From positions 1 through 10,246 of the forward strand of contig JAITBS010000337.1 in the NCBI GenBank assembly GCA_031283515.1: DNA of 10,246 nt, written 5' to 3'. Below the pieces are notes generated by a model. The model had not been told where the DNA came from. It saw nothing but the letters and a program-made list of their open reading frames with translations, and ran no database searches. The DNA comes from Planctomycetaceae bacterium (GTDB lineage Bacteria > Planctomycetota > Planctomycetia > Pirellulales > Thermoguttaceae). Positions 1 through 5,904 of this stretch are shown here, piece by piece (within the stretch, counting starts at the first letter, position 1; each line of letters begins with the position of its first letter). A program made the translations under genes and the position numbers.

Positions 1-337
1 CAGCAGTAAATTCGTCCAACGATGAACAAGTAGCGGCGAGAATTAACAACGATTCTAAAGCGATCACATCAGTTCGTTGATTTAACGAATCAACAATGTG
101 TTTAGGAACCCGTTTAAACCTTTTGCGCAGGATAAGCAAAATGTCGTTGACTCGTGCATTCAATTCGCCGAGCATTTTACCGCGAGCTTCACCGATTATT
201 TTACCGCGTGCTTCACCGCGAGCTTCACCGCGAGCTTCACCGATTATTTTACCGCGTGCTTCACCGCGTGCTTCACCGCGAGCTTCGCCGATTTCGATTC
301 CTTCTTGTATAATTCCTTTTTTAATGGTTGTTGCCAT
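1..337 (-). CDS. Probable internally initiated short Rpn product (RpnS-like intragenic antitoxin), partial
   Basis: Inside the nuclease gene and in the same frame, an ATG (337-335, Met265) is preceded by GGAGGG (350-345) with 7 nt spacing, a better ribosome binding site than that of the full-length start. Translation from here gives at least 112 residues: a short MATTIKKGIIQEG lead, the GEAR/GKII tetrapeptide repeats, and the C-terminal helices, without any of the nuclease core. In described Rpn systems, separately translated C-terminal fragments bind and block the toxic full-length protein, and their dimer helix carries four-residue repeats of variable number. Both traits are visible here. 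That this start is used, and that the product inhibits the nuclease, is inference by analogy. Confidence 0.62.
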   Translation of the reverse strand, partial: MATTIKKGIIQEGIEIGEARGEARGEARGKIIGEARGEARGEARGKIIGEARGKMLGELNARVNDILLILRKRFKRVPKHIVDSLNQRTDVIALESLLILAATCSSLDEFTA

Positions 338-1129
338 TTGAATACCCTCCGTTCCGTTAAAAACGTTTTTGATAGATTGAACAACTTCATCTGAAGTTAG
401 CCCACTTGTCCATGTACAATATCGAGTGATATTGGATGTTAAATCCAATGTTTGCTGTTTACTTAAAGTTGCCTCTTTAACTCGTTCCAATATTTTGCCT
501 AAATGATTACCGAATGTTCCATCGGTTGCCCGTTTAAAGGATTCGGCAATTGCTTGTGTTGCCGGTTTTCCGGGTAATTTTCCGTAGTGAAAGCGTTTCA
601 GATTTATCACAAAAACCTTAAACTGTGGTACATACGGTCGAAGTTTTTCCGGAATTTTTGGAAACAAATTCTGAAAGAACAGTTCTTCGTCAATATCTTC
701 GTTTCCGTTGTACAAAAGGAACATCAACGGAATGGATGGTTGATGCGTTTCCGAGTATTCCGTTGTTGTCCAAGCAAAATATAAGGACAAGAAACAATGA
801 GTTCCAACCTGAAGCGGTGCCAACCGGTTTGGTTTGGATTTATGCTCCAAAAACAACAGGCATTCCAAATCGTTCTTTTTATCGCGTAAACGTGCTGCAA
901 ACGCAACATCCAAAATCACTTCCTTGAGTTCATCCGTCAAATAATGCGTCGGAGCCGCAACTAATTTGTCCAGATGGACATATTGAGTAACAACCGAATC
1001 GGCATAATGTTTCAAAAAATCGGAAGCGTATAAAGGATTACCCAATGTTTTTTTGGCAAACCGATCATGAGGATTATTGGGTTGTTTATCGGTTTTACGC
1101 TTGGCTGTTTTTTTTATATTGATTACCAT
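1..1129 (-). CDS. Rpn-family PD-(D/E)XK nuclease (recombination-promoting nuclease / Transposase_31-like), C-terminus cut off by the window edge
   Basis: The minus strand is open from an ATG at 1129-1127 to base 1 without a stop (376 full codons), so the gene is intact here but continues past the left edge. AAGGTG about 5 nt upstream (1135-1140) supports the start. The N-terminal HDRFAKKTLGNP (residues 21-32) followed by DFLKHY is the usual Rpn/Transposase_31 opening. A PD-(D/E)XK core is visible as D74 (in ILDVAF) and E95-H-K97 (in LFLEHKSKP), with Q107 in the next helix. A linker at about residues 265-280 leads into tetrapeptide repeats (GEAR, GKII; 281-324) and a C-terminal helical tail. 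Rpn proteins are DNA endonucleases, first linked to RecA-independent recombination and later shown to act in phage defence as toxins. The family call is strong; activity and target are inferred. It stands alone, with no obvious operon partner. Confidence 0.88.
   Translation of the reverse strand, partial: MVINIKKTAKRKTDKQPNNPHDRFAKKTLGNPLYASDFLKHYADSVVTQYVHLDKLVAAPTHYLTDELKEVILDVAFAARLRDKKNDLECLLFLEHKSKPNRLAPLQVGTHCFLSLYFAWTTTEYSETHQPSIPLMFLLYNGNEDIDEELFFQNLFPKIPEKLRPYVPQFKVFVINLKRFHYGKLPGKPATQAIAESFKRATDGTFGNHLGKILERVKEATLSKQQTLDLTSNITRYCTWTSGLTSDEVVQSIKNVFNGTEGIQMATTIKKGIIQEGIEIGEARGEARGEARGKIIGEARGEARGEARGKIIGEARGKMLGELNARVNDILLILRKRFKRVPKHIVDSLNQRTDVIALESLLILAATCSSLDEFTA
179..286 (-). repeat. 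In-frame 12-nt tandem repeat (nine units) coding for GEAR/GKII tetrapeptides
   Basis: Nine consecutive 12-nt units of the type ACCGCGAGCTTC, ACCGCGTGCTTC or ACCGATTATTTT (plus strand) run without interruption. They form a higher-order 48-nt period: 191-238 and 239-286 are the same four-unit block with one base difference. More degenerate units flank both sides (167-178 and 287-298). In the gene they code for GEARGEARGEARGKII-type helix repeats. The unit is a multiple of three, so gain or loss of units by slippage would keep the frame and change only the helix length. Confidence 0.85.
345..350 (-). promoter_or_regulatory. Internal Shine-Dalgarno for the short Rpn product
   Basis: The minus strand reads GGAGGG, then 7 nt, then an in-frame ATG at 337. 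This is the strongest ribosome binding site I can find in the window, and it lies in the middle of a coding region exactly at the junction of nuclease domain and repeat tail. Confidence 0.6.
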
Positions 1130-1134
1130 ACTAT

Positions 1135-1140
1135 CACCTT
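1135..1140 (-). promoter_or_regulatory. Ribosome binding site of the full-length Rpn gene
   Basis: AAGGTG lies about 5 nt before the ATG at 1129 on the minus strand and fixes the start of a gene that has no stop in the window. Confidence 0.55.
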
Positions 1141-1463
1141 ATTATTACTATATTAATTTTATGCTTATTGATATTATTTAAGCAGGAAAAATCGAAATTT
1201 CAAGTGGGGTATTTCAAACGTGTTTTGGTTTTGAAGGTTCTTTTTCCGAAACAATCCTATTGAGATTTTCGATTTTGGTGCAGCCATTTCTAAAAAATGT
1301 TGAGAGAGAAGTTTTGATTTTTTTTTGTAACGGTCTATTTGTCAAGCGTAGAGAACATGGAATCCACAGAAAGGGAAAATAGAATTGTCTGAAAATTAAG
1401 TTGATTTTCGGAGATGATTTTCAAATTTTCCTATGATAGTGGTAATTATGTGCAATAACAAAT

Positions 1464-1501
1464 AAGAGCCTGTTTCTGTCAATCCGAAGAAACAAGCTCT
1501 T
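1464..1501 (-). terminator. Rho-independent-type terminator of the DUF1571 gene
   Basis: Arms 1464-1477 and 1488-1501 form a 14-bp stem with a 10-nt loop. On the minus-strand RNA the only imperfect pair is a G-U wobble, whereas on the plus strand it would be a C-A mismatch, which points to minus-strand use. It lies about 50 nt after the DUF1571 stop and is followed on the minus strand by ATTTGTTATT, a weak U-tract. Confidence 0.55.
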
Positions 1502-1550
1502 GAAACTGGTTCGTTCTCACAAAGGAATATAACTTACCGCATTATTTGAC

Positions 1551-2411
1551 TCATGGATAATTATATTCAGGATTACGGTAATCGAAATCGGCATCTGTTA
1601 AACCGACATTGATTTTCATTTTCTGATAGGTATAGGCTTCAATCAATGTTGGTGCTTCACCTTCTTTGGCGGGCCAATCGAACGATTCGTACCGAATTGG
1701 AAGATTGAGTTCCTTATCGACGTAAATTCTTGCAATATAGAAGATAAAATTCTTTCTTGGAACTGGGTGAGTAACTTGAATCAGCGTACAATTCCGATCA
1801 TCGACTTTAACTCCTTCAAAATATTGGACATCACACTCTCCGAATTTTGCATCTTTTTGTCCGACATCTAATAGTTTGTCTATTAGGTTGAGAATTCCCA
1901 TTTCCTTAATTGAATACTTACAACCTCGCATGGCGATAATTCCTTCGGGATCAAGGAATTGAGTTCCGAAATTCCGTTCGAGACCAACTCCATGCCCAAT
2001 AACTTTACCATCATTTTGAGTTTTAATATAAATTGCCTCTTGTCCATTCATTCTTCTTGGATAGCGGAATTTAAGATAAAAACTAAGAGGGTTATGTCGG
2101 ACTTTGATTTCCATCACTTGGGCTTCCTGTACGGTACCGCCGATATTCTCTTGTTTGGTCATTAACGCCGTATAATCCTGAATTGACACAACATGTGGTC
2201 GTTCTTTTTCCGCCCAACGAATTACCGGCATCAACGGATGTTCATTCACAATTTGTGTAACATTGTTGACTTGACTGGCAACTTTCATCCCGTTTTCAAC
2301 GGTTTTCTGGGCAATAACCTGGGGCATCAAAATGGAGACCATTCCGAGAACCGCCAAGAAAAATACCAAATTTCCATTACGTAAAATCGAAGAAATCATC
2401 GTTTTTTTCAT
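1551..2411 (-). CDS. DUF1571 family exported protein
   Basis: The protein has 286 residues and a clear signal peptide: MKK, a hydrophobic stretch at about 14-33, and likely cleavage after VIA at residue 34. The mature part (about 70-286) matches the DUF1571 family, almost confined to Planctomycetota. It has a YTALMTKQE segment after the N-terminal helix, FYLKFRYPRRMNGQEAIYI in the middle, LPIRYESFDWPAK, and the characteristic ending LTDADFDYRNPEYNYP. The function is unknown. The strand-rich pattern recalls LolA/LppX-like lipid-binding folds, which is my inference. TGAGGA (2423-2418) sits 6 nt before the ATG and supports the start. The gene appears monocistronic: it ends at its own hairpin (1464-1501) and is 473 bp from the upstream DUF1570 gene. 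Confidence 0.88.
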   Translation of the reverse strand: MKKTMISSILRNGNLVFFLAVLGMVSILMPQVIAQKTVENGMKVASQVNNVTQIVNEHPLMPVIRWAEKERPHVVSIQDYTALMTKQENIGGTVQEAQVMEIKVRHNPLSFYLKFRYPRRMNGQEAIYIKTQNDGKVIGHGVGLERNFGTQFLDPEGIIAMRGCKYSIKEMGILNLIDKLLDVGQKDAKFGECDVQYFEGVKVDDRNCTLIQVTHPVPRKNFIFYIARIYVDKELNLPIRYESFDWPAKEGEAPTLIEAYTYQKMKINVGLTDADFDYRNPEYNYP

Positions 2412-2484
2412 TCCGTATCCTCATAAAATCGAGAGTGGTGTTTTTTTCCGCTGAACTTTTCATTCGGGCGGTAACATGGGTAAC

Positions 2485-2518
2485 GTCTTATTTTCGTTAT
2501 GAGACTTCATAACAAGAC
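2485..2518. repeat. Nested inverted repeat in the DUF1571 leader
   Basis: GTTATGA (2496-2502) and TCATAAC (2507-2513) form a perfect 7-bp stem with a 4-nt loop. An outer GTCTT (2485-2489) and AAGAC (2514-2518) can extend it across an internal loop. It lies about 75-105 nt upstream of the DUF1571 start, so it could be an operator or a leader hairpin. No function is shown. Confidence 0.3.
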
Positions 2519-2613
2519 TACCCCAAAAATTATCGCCCGTTCCTAATGTCGAAAATGAATTGAACTTTCAATTTCTCAAAGGATTGGCAATACTTTTTTG
2601 TATATTGACTATT

Positions 2614-2643
2614 ATTATATGCCAAACGGGAGTATTTTAACAA
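2614..2643 (-). promoter_or_regulatory. Candidate sigma70-type promoter of the DUF1571 gene
   Basis: The minus strand reads TTGTTA (2643-2638), an 18-nt spacer, then a perfect TATAAT (2619-2614), giving a leader of about 195 nt before the ATG at 2411. The sequence is AT-rich, so a chance match is possible. Confidence 0.35.
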
Positions 2644-2799
2644 ATTTCCCTAATTTGTTGGAAGACCAATTTATGAATTTAATTTATAAATTTTATGAAT
2701 TTTTTATGATCATTTGTTGTTGATATGAAAATCGGGTTTAATTTGCAAAAACTGCGAATTTTGGGCAATTTGAACACTCTTTATTTGTAACTATTCAGT

Positions 2800-2834
2800 G
2801 GGTAGCCAACCTTTTGTCGGGTGGTCAACGTTTT
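2800..2834. repeat. Imperfect 19-nt tandem repeat
   Basis: GGGTAGCCAACCTTTT (2800-2815) recurs 19 nt later as GGGTGGTCAACGTTTT (2819-2834), 13 of 16 bases identical. The pair sits inside the 95-bp segment bounded by 2787-2801 and 2866-2881, which look like degenerate ends of the repeat family at 9721-10005. Confidence 0.4.
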
Positions 2835-2865
2835 AATTGCCAACTGTAAACCTATTCAAAAAAAT

Positions 2866-2881
2866 TTCACTGATATATTAC
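2866..2881 (-). repeat. Solo copy of the 9721-10005 element's terminal motif
   Basis: TTCACTGATATATTAC here matches 9991-10006 (TCCACTGATATATTAC) at 15 of 16 bases and ends 3 nt from the stop of the DUF1570 gene. On the minus strand the match continues into a similar T-rich stretch. A weak inverted partner (11 of 15) lies at 2787-2801, so 2787-2881 may be a small, decayed relative of the element. Confidence 0.45.
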
Positions 2882-2884
2882 CAT

Positions 2885-4036
2885 TTACAATTTTTTCAGA
2901 TAGTCGATGCAATCTTTCAAGATTTTGTTCCAATTATCGCCGAAACATTCCTCGAAATCCTGAATCCGAATTTCCGGTGAATCTTCTGAGAGAATGTTTT
3001 TTTCTTGTATTTTTTTCAGATAAGCGGTAAATTCTTTGGGACGGCGTTTGATAAGATAATAAGTTAATCCCCACGCTGTGGCGTAACTGTTTGCAGCGGT
3101 TGCGGCATTGTTAAACAGGGCATCGCTTCGAATAATTGTTTGTAACGGTTCAACAGGATTTTGTTGCAAATAAATTTTTAACGTGTTCAAACGCCGGAGA
3201 TTTGGTTTTGGTGTTCGGCTCCAGCCGGCTCGTTTTCCCGAATCCGGAACTTCATGGAATACGGCAAGCCCTTCGCAAAGCCACAACGGATTTGGTGCAA
3301 AACGTGTGTGCATCCCACAACTGAATCCCGCCAAATGAACCGCCTCATGTATTACTGCCGAAATATTGTTTGCTGCATTGGGTTGGTTCAAAAATACTTG
3401 AATGTCCCGCGATGACGCACGATCCTTGTCCCCTTCACGGTATGTTTCCAAACCGGAAAGATCACACATTACAACACGATTAGAAGATTTATTGTAATAA
3501 GCACACTGACCGCGCATTAACTGAAATCCCTCAGATTGAGCATAAAGCAAAAATTTAGACGGATTGGAAAGAACAATCGCAACCATTGGAAATTCAGGAG
3601 GCGACAATATGACTCCTTGTTCTTTCCAAAAACTACTGTAACCTGTGTACAATTTTTCCAGAAGTTGACCATACCATTGCGCAAAACCAAGCGATGTTGT
3701 GTAAATAACGAAAAAATGATTGGTTTCAAGCAAATAATAACCTTGTGATTCGGGAAATTCGTTCTTTAACCGTTCTGTACTCTCCTGTTGTGTATAAGGT
3801 TTGAACAATTTTTCATCGGAAGTACGCGAAATAAGCAAGTCCGGCGGTACAACAAAATATTGACCGTCCCTCGCTTCAAACGCCAAACCATCCTGCGCTT
3901 CGAGTACAATCCGACCTTCTTCTTTTCTAACTTTTCCATGTTCTCTAAATTCAATGTAATCCAGCGCAAAAAGAGAACCCATTACCCAAAATAAACATGA
4001 AAATGAAAACATTCGCAAGAAAAAATAAAAATTCAT
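2885..4036 (-). CDS. DUF1570 family exported protein, putative HEXXH metallopeptidase
   Basis: The protein has 383 residues. Residues 1-24 are a hydrophobic signal segment with likely cleavage near LFA/LD, so it is exported or membrane-anchored. The segment LLETNHFFVIYTTS (about 102-115) is the usual opening of DUF1570 domains. The zinc motif is H230-E231-A-V-H234, with the third ligand probably E255 in the sequence WLCEGLAVFHE, the gluzincin arrangement of the peptidase MA-like clan. A helical tail (about 300-383) completes it. DUF1570 proteins are a planctomycete-rich family without a demonstrated substrate, so protease activity is inferred from intact ligands. No Shine-Dalgarno precedes the ATG at 4036; a second Met at residue 9 would still leave a signal segment. 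It is divergently arranged with the HEAT lipoprotein gene. Confidence 0.85.
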   Translation of the reverse strand: MNFYFFLRMFSFSCLFWVMGSLFALDYIEFREHGKVRKEEGRIVLEAQDGLAFEARDGQYFVVPPDLLISRTSDEKLFKPYTQQESTERLKNEFPESQGYYLLETNHFFVIYTTSLGFAQWYGQLLEKLYTGYSSFWKEQGVILSPPEFPMVAIVLSNPSKFLLYAQSEGFQLMRGQCAYYNKSSNRVVMCDLSGLETYREGDKDRASSRDIQVFLNQPNAANNISAVIHEAVHLAGFSCGMHTRFAPNPLWLCEGLAVFHEVPDSGKRAGWSRTPKPNLRRLNTLKIYLQQNPVEPLQTIIRSDALFNNAATAANSYATAWGLTYYLIKRRPKEFTAYLKKIQEKNILSEDSPEIRIQDFEECFGDNWNKILKDCIDYLKKL

Positions 4037-4164
4037 CTTGGCAGCAAATTAAAAAATTGTTATCGTTTACTAAACAGTTTCCTCAAAACTACTGGAATGA
4101 GAATTGAAAATAATGAGATCTGAATAAATAAACTGGTTTTATTGGGAGATGTTGTTGGTTTGTC

Positions 4165-5010
4165 ATGAAATTGCAAACAACATTTTTTCCGGTTAATAGT
4201 ATATTATCGACAATTGAGAAAAAAATGCAAATGATGATTGCGTTGAAATATTTTTTGCTGTTGTTTATCGGAATAATTTTATTTGTAACGTCCGGTTGTG
4301 CCGTTGATAATGAATTTATTGCGAAACTACCTCTTTTCGAAGCAAAGAGCGATAAGATCCCTGGTTTGGAATCGCCGTTGCAACGAAAAAAAGTAATTCA
4401 ACTGAAAGGTCAAAGAGGAGCGGCTGCTTCAGATTTTGAAAAAGAAATTCTGGTTGCTCAGTTAATGGTTGAATACCGGACATCGCCTGATCCGAATATG
4501 CGGCGTGAAGCGGTGGATGCAATGGCAAAAATTCCACATCCCAAACGTGATCAATATATGAAAGAAATTCTTGCCGATTCCGACCCATTTGTTCGGATTT
4601 CGGCTTTAGAAGCTCTTGGCAAAACTTATAACGGTACGAAAAAAGAACTCGCATTGCTTTTAATTGAAAATTTAAAAAAAGACACCGATAAAGATGTCCG
4701 TTTAACTGCAATTCGTCTTCTCGCCCAGTCTTTCCCTAAACCATCTGCGAAAACACCCGACGAAACAATAACCAATGAAATTGATACATTAATTGTTCAG
4801 GTATTGGGAGAAGCCTTGTATGACAAGGTTCCTGCGGTTCGGTATGAAACAATGCAATCACTTCACAAAATTACCGGCAAAGATTACGGTAATGATATTA
4901 ATCGTTGGATCCAGTATATCCAATATCAAAAAGGTGAAGCAGAAAAACTGCCCAACGAACGTTCCTTCGCAGAAAAAATTCCGGCAGTTCAATTGCCAAT
5001 GTTCAAGTAA
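4165..5010 (+). CDS. HEAT-repeat lipoprotein
   Basis: Residues 21-45 (MQMMIALKYF..., ending VTSGC) are a typical lipoprotein signal peptide with lipidated Cys45. The mature protein is therefore anchored to a membrane on the outer side of the cytoplasmic membrane. Residues about 95-235 contain three to four HEAT-type helical hairpins: NMRREAVDAMAKI, PFVRISALEALGKT, KDVRLTAIRLLAQS and PAVRYETMQSLHKI. These usually serve as protein-binding scaffolds. The segment GNDINRWIQYIQ after the last repeat is a feature I associate with planctomycete HEAT lipoproteins. The first ATG (4165) lacks a ribosome binding site and would give an awkward 20-residue lead before the signal peptide, so the true start is more likely 4225 (Met21), 4231 or 4234. 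The binding partner is unknown. Confidence 0.82.
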   Translation: MKLQTTFFPVNSILSTIEKKMQMMIALKYFLLLFIGIILFVTSGCAVDNEFIAKLPLFEAKSDKIPGLESPLQRKKVIQLKGQRGAAASDFEKEILVAQLMVEYRTSPDPNMRREAVDAMAKIPHPKRDQYMKEILADSDPFVRISALEALGKTYNGTKKELALLLIENLKKDTDKDVRLTAIRLLAQSFPKPSAKTPDETITNEIDTLIVQVLGEALYDKVPAVRYETMQSLHKITGKDYGNDINRWIQYIQYQKGEAEKLPNERSFAEKIPAVQLPMFK

Positions 5011-5110
5011 ACCGCAACTGTTTACGTACAATTTTCATTGTTTATTCGTTTGTATGTTTATTTGTAATCTATCAGCGGAATTATTATTTTGATTCTTCAC
5101 CCCGAAGCTA

Positions 5111-5153
5111 CGGGACGTTCTCTAGGAACCAGGGGCAATTACAGTCCCTCGAC
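5111..5153 (+). repeat. 43-bp dispersed repeat, copy 1
   Basis: It is identical to 5345-5387 except for two A-to-G differences (5137 and 5141). It can fold with GGGAC (5112-5116) against GTCCC (5144-5148) and an inner GTTC (5117-5120) against GAAC (5126-5129). Copy 1 lacks the left-hand GTCGAGGG arm of copy 2. Weaker similarity continues downstream in both copies: a GATTTTTTGT segment, then a T-run and a CTCTTTCCTGAA-like segment. The original duplicated unit was therefore probably about 130 bp. Confidence 0.75.
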
Positions 5154-5325
5154 ATTTTTTGTAGTTGTGTTTATGATACCCGATTTTTTGTACTGTGCTA
5201 TTAGTCCCCAATACCAATTTTTTTCTCTTTCCTGAACTCGAATGATGAGATATAAAAACGTCATTTTTGCAATTCGCGGTCAAGTATTGATGCTTGCCTC
5301 CTGCGATTATTCGAGTTTTGTAAAT

Positions 5326-5387
5326 TGTCGAGGGCTGCGAGTTTCGGGACGTTCTCTAGGAACCAGGGGCGATTGCAGTCCCTCGAC
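5326..5387 (+). repeat. 43-bp dispersed repeat, copy 2, with long flanking inverted repeat
   Basis: Copy 2 of the repeat (5345-5387) is part of a longer hairpin. GTCGAGGGCTGC at the left end pairs with GCAG-T-CCCTCGAC at the right end (12 bp with one bulged T), and the inner GTTC/GAAC hairpin lies inside it. This is the complete form of the element. It looks like a structured RNA or a REP/MITE-like unit rather than a coding sequence. Strand is assigned only by relation to the downstream terminator-like palindrome. Confidence 0.65.
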
Positions 5388-5419
5388 GTATTGGGGGAAT
5401 GTATCTACGATAACTGATT

Positions 5420-5465
5420 TTTTGTTATTTTGCCGCTTAAGCGGCAAAATAACAAAACTTTTTTT
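5420..5465 (+). terminator. 38-bp perfect palindrome plus T-run, likely terminator
   Basis: 5420-5438 and 5439-5457 are exact reverse complements with no spacer. The GC core is GCCGCTTAAGCGGC inside AT flanks, and seven T follow one base later (5459-5465). On the plus strand this is a strong intrinsic-terminator shape. It could end transcription from the HEAT gene or from the repeat element just upstream. The minus-strand side has no U-tract. Confidence 0.55.
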
Positions 5466-5517
5466 CCTCTTCCCTTGAAACAAACACATAATAAAATACT
5501 ACACATATAAACATACA

Positions 5518-5531
5518 GTAACTGTTCACGG
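5518..5531. repeat. 14-nt motif GTAACYGTTCACGG, copy 1
   Basis: GTAACTGTTCACGG here and GTAACCGTTCACGG at 9551-9564 differ by one base. The second copy contains a near-perfect inverted repeat (ACCGT-TC-ACGG). Both lie in non-coding DNA near gene starts. Confidence 0.4.
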
Positions 5532-5585
5532 TTTTTAAATTCGGAATGTAGTTTTGGCCTAACAGTTCGTATTTTAATTTTTATA

Positions 5586-5614
5586 TTGGTCTTGTTTTTT
5601 TTCTTTTTTATAGT
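5586..5614 (+). promoter_or_regulatory. Candidate promoter of the Cys-repeat miniprotein
   Basis: TTGGTC (5586-5591), a 17-nt spacer, and TATAGT (5609-5614) would start transcription near 5621 and give a leader of about 19 nt that includes the ribosome binding site. An overlapping alternative is TTGTTT/TACAAT at 5592-5620. Confidence 0.35.
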
Positions 5615-5639
5615 TACAATTCGCGTACGGAGTTGAAAA

Positions 5640-5825
5640 TTGAAAACAAACGAATGTAATGGTTCTCAAGGTCAGAAAACATGTAACGCATTGGGTATCA
5701 AGATAAATGAGTGTAACACACTAGGTGCTACTAAAGTATGTAATCTTCCTCTCTCAAAACTTGATATTTGTATAGTCTCCGGTAGCAAGGTTGAGCCATG
5801 TAACACAAAAGTACCAGAAGCATAA
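5640..5825 (+). CDS. Cys-repeat miniprotein (61 aa), unrecognised family
   Basis: The frame begins with TTG at 5640, preceded by GGAG (5629-5632) at 7 nt. A TGA at 5634-5636 excludes an earlier start, and there is no in-frame ATG. The product is built almost wholly of six units of 9-10 residues, each starting with Cys: Cys at 6, 15, 25, 34, 44 and 54, five of the six followed by Asn. The rough consensus is C-N-x-L-G-x-K-V-x-E. Two units make a 19-20-residue super-repeat. There is no signal peptide, membrane segment or recognisable leader. Such even spacing could suit a short beta-solenoid with a Cys ladder, metal binding, or crosslinking by an unseen enzyme; all are guesses. It is convergent with asnB, which is no evidence of a shared role. 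I do not recognise the family. Confidence 0.55.
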   Translation: MKTNECNGSQGQKTCNALGIKINECNTLGATKVCNLPLSKLDICIVSGSKVEPCNTKVPEA

Positions 5826-5904
5826 AACATTAAAATGATTTTTCTATGGTTTTGGCTTGTTTCTTAACATACGAAAAGAGAATAAACTAAAGATTCCGAG
5901 ATTC

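Larger units (their letters stand above)
1130..1550. other. Intergenic region between the Rpn and DUF1571 genes
   Basis: This AT-rich stretch of about 420 bases has no convincing gene. It holds the leader of the Rpn gene on its left, a terminator hairpin for the DUF1571 gene near its right end, and between them only weak AT-rich inverted repeats around 1390-1432 (GAAAATT ... AATTTTC) to which I cannot give a role. Confidence 0.6.
2412..2884. other. Intergenic region upstream of DUF1571 and downstream of DUF1570
   Basis: This 473-bp stretch has no gene I can support. It holds a candidate promoter for the DUF1571 gene (2614-2643), an inverted repeat in the presumed leader (2485-2518), very AT-rich sequence with repeated TTATGAATTT around 2670-2705, a 19-nt imperfect tandem repeat (2800-2834), and a motif (2866-2881) shared with the ends of the hairpin element at 9721-10005. 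Confidence 0.6.
5011..5639. other. Intergenic region with a duplicated structured element
   Basis: No protein-coding gene is supported in these 629 bases; the open frames around 5242-5489 run across the repeats described here. The contents are a weak AT hairpin just after the HEAT gene (5028-5041), two copies of a 43-bp repeat, a 38-bp palindrome with a following T-run, a 14-nt motif repeated at 9551, and a candidate promoter for the miniprotein gene. Confidence 0.6.

Noticed and set aside
179..286. CRISPR-like regular repeats
   Set aside because: There are no spacers; the 12-nt units are contiguous and in frame inside a protein.
96..394. Two overlapping plus-strand frames with Ser/Pro/Arg or Phe/Thr/Ala repeats
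   Set aside because: They are antisense to the 12-nt array of the Rpn gene; the repetitive look comes from the array, and the minus frame has the recognised domain and ribosome binding sites.
587..927. Plus-strand and minus-strand frames of 61-100 codons
   Set aside because: They overlap the nuclease core of the Rpn gene in other frames, with no ribosome binding site or recognisable domain.
1..1129. Degenerate transposase pseudogene
   Set aside because: Codon-by-codon reading shows no stop or frameshift from 1129 to 1; the missing stop is due only to the window edge.
4316..4711. 131-codon minus-strand frame
   Set aside because: It is antisense to the HEAT lipoprotein, whose lipobox and repeats are clear.
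5242..5489. Frames of 60-78 codons on both strands
   Set aside because: They run across the 43-bp repeat and the palindrome; the DNA-level repeats and hairpins explain the sequence better than coding.
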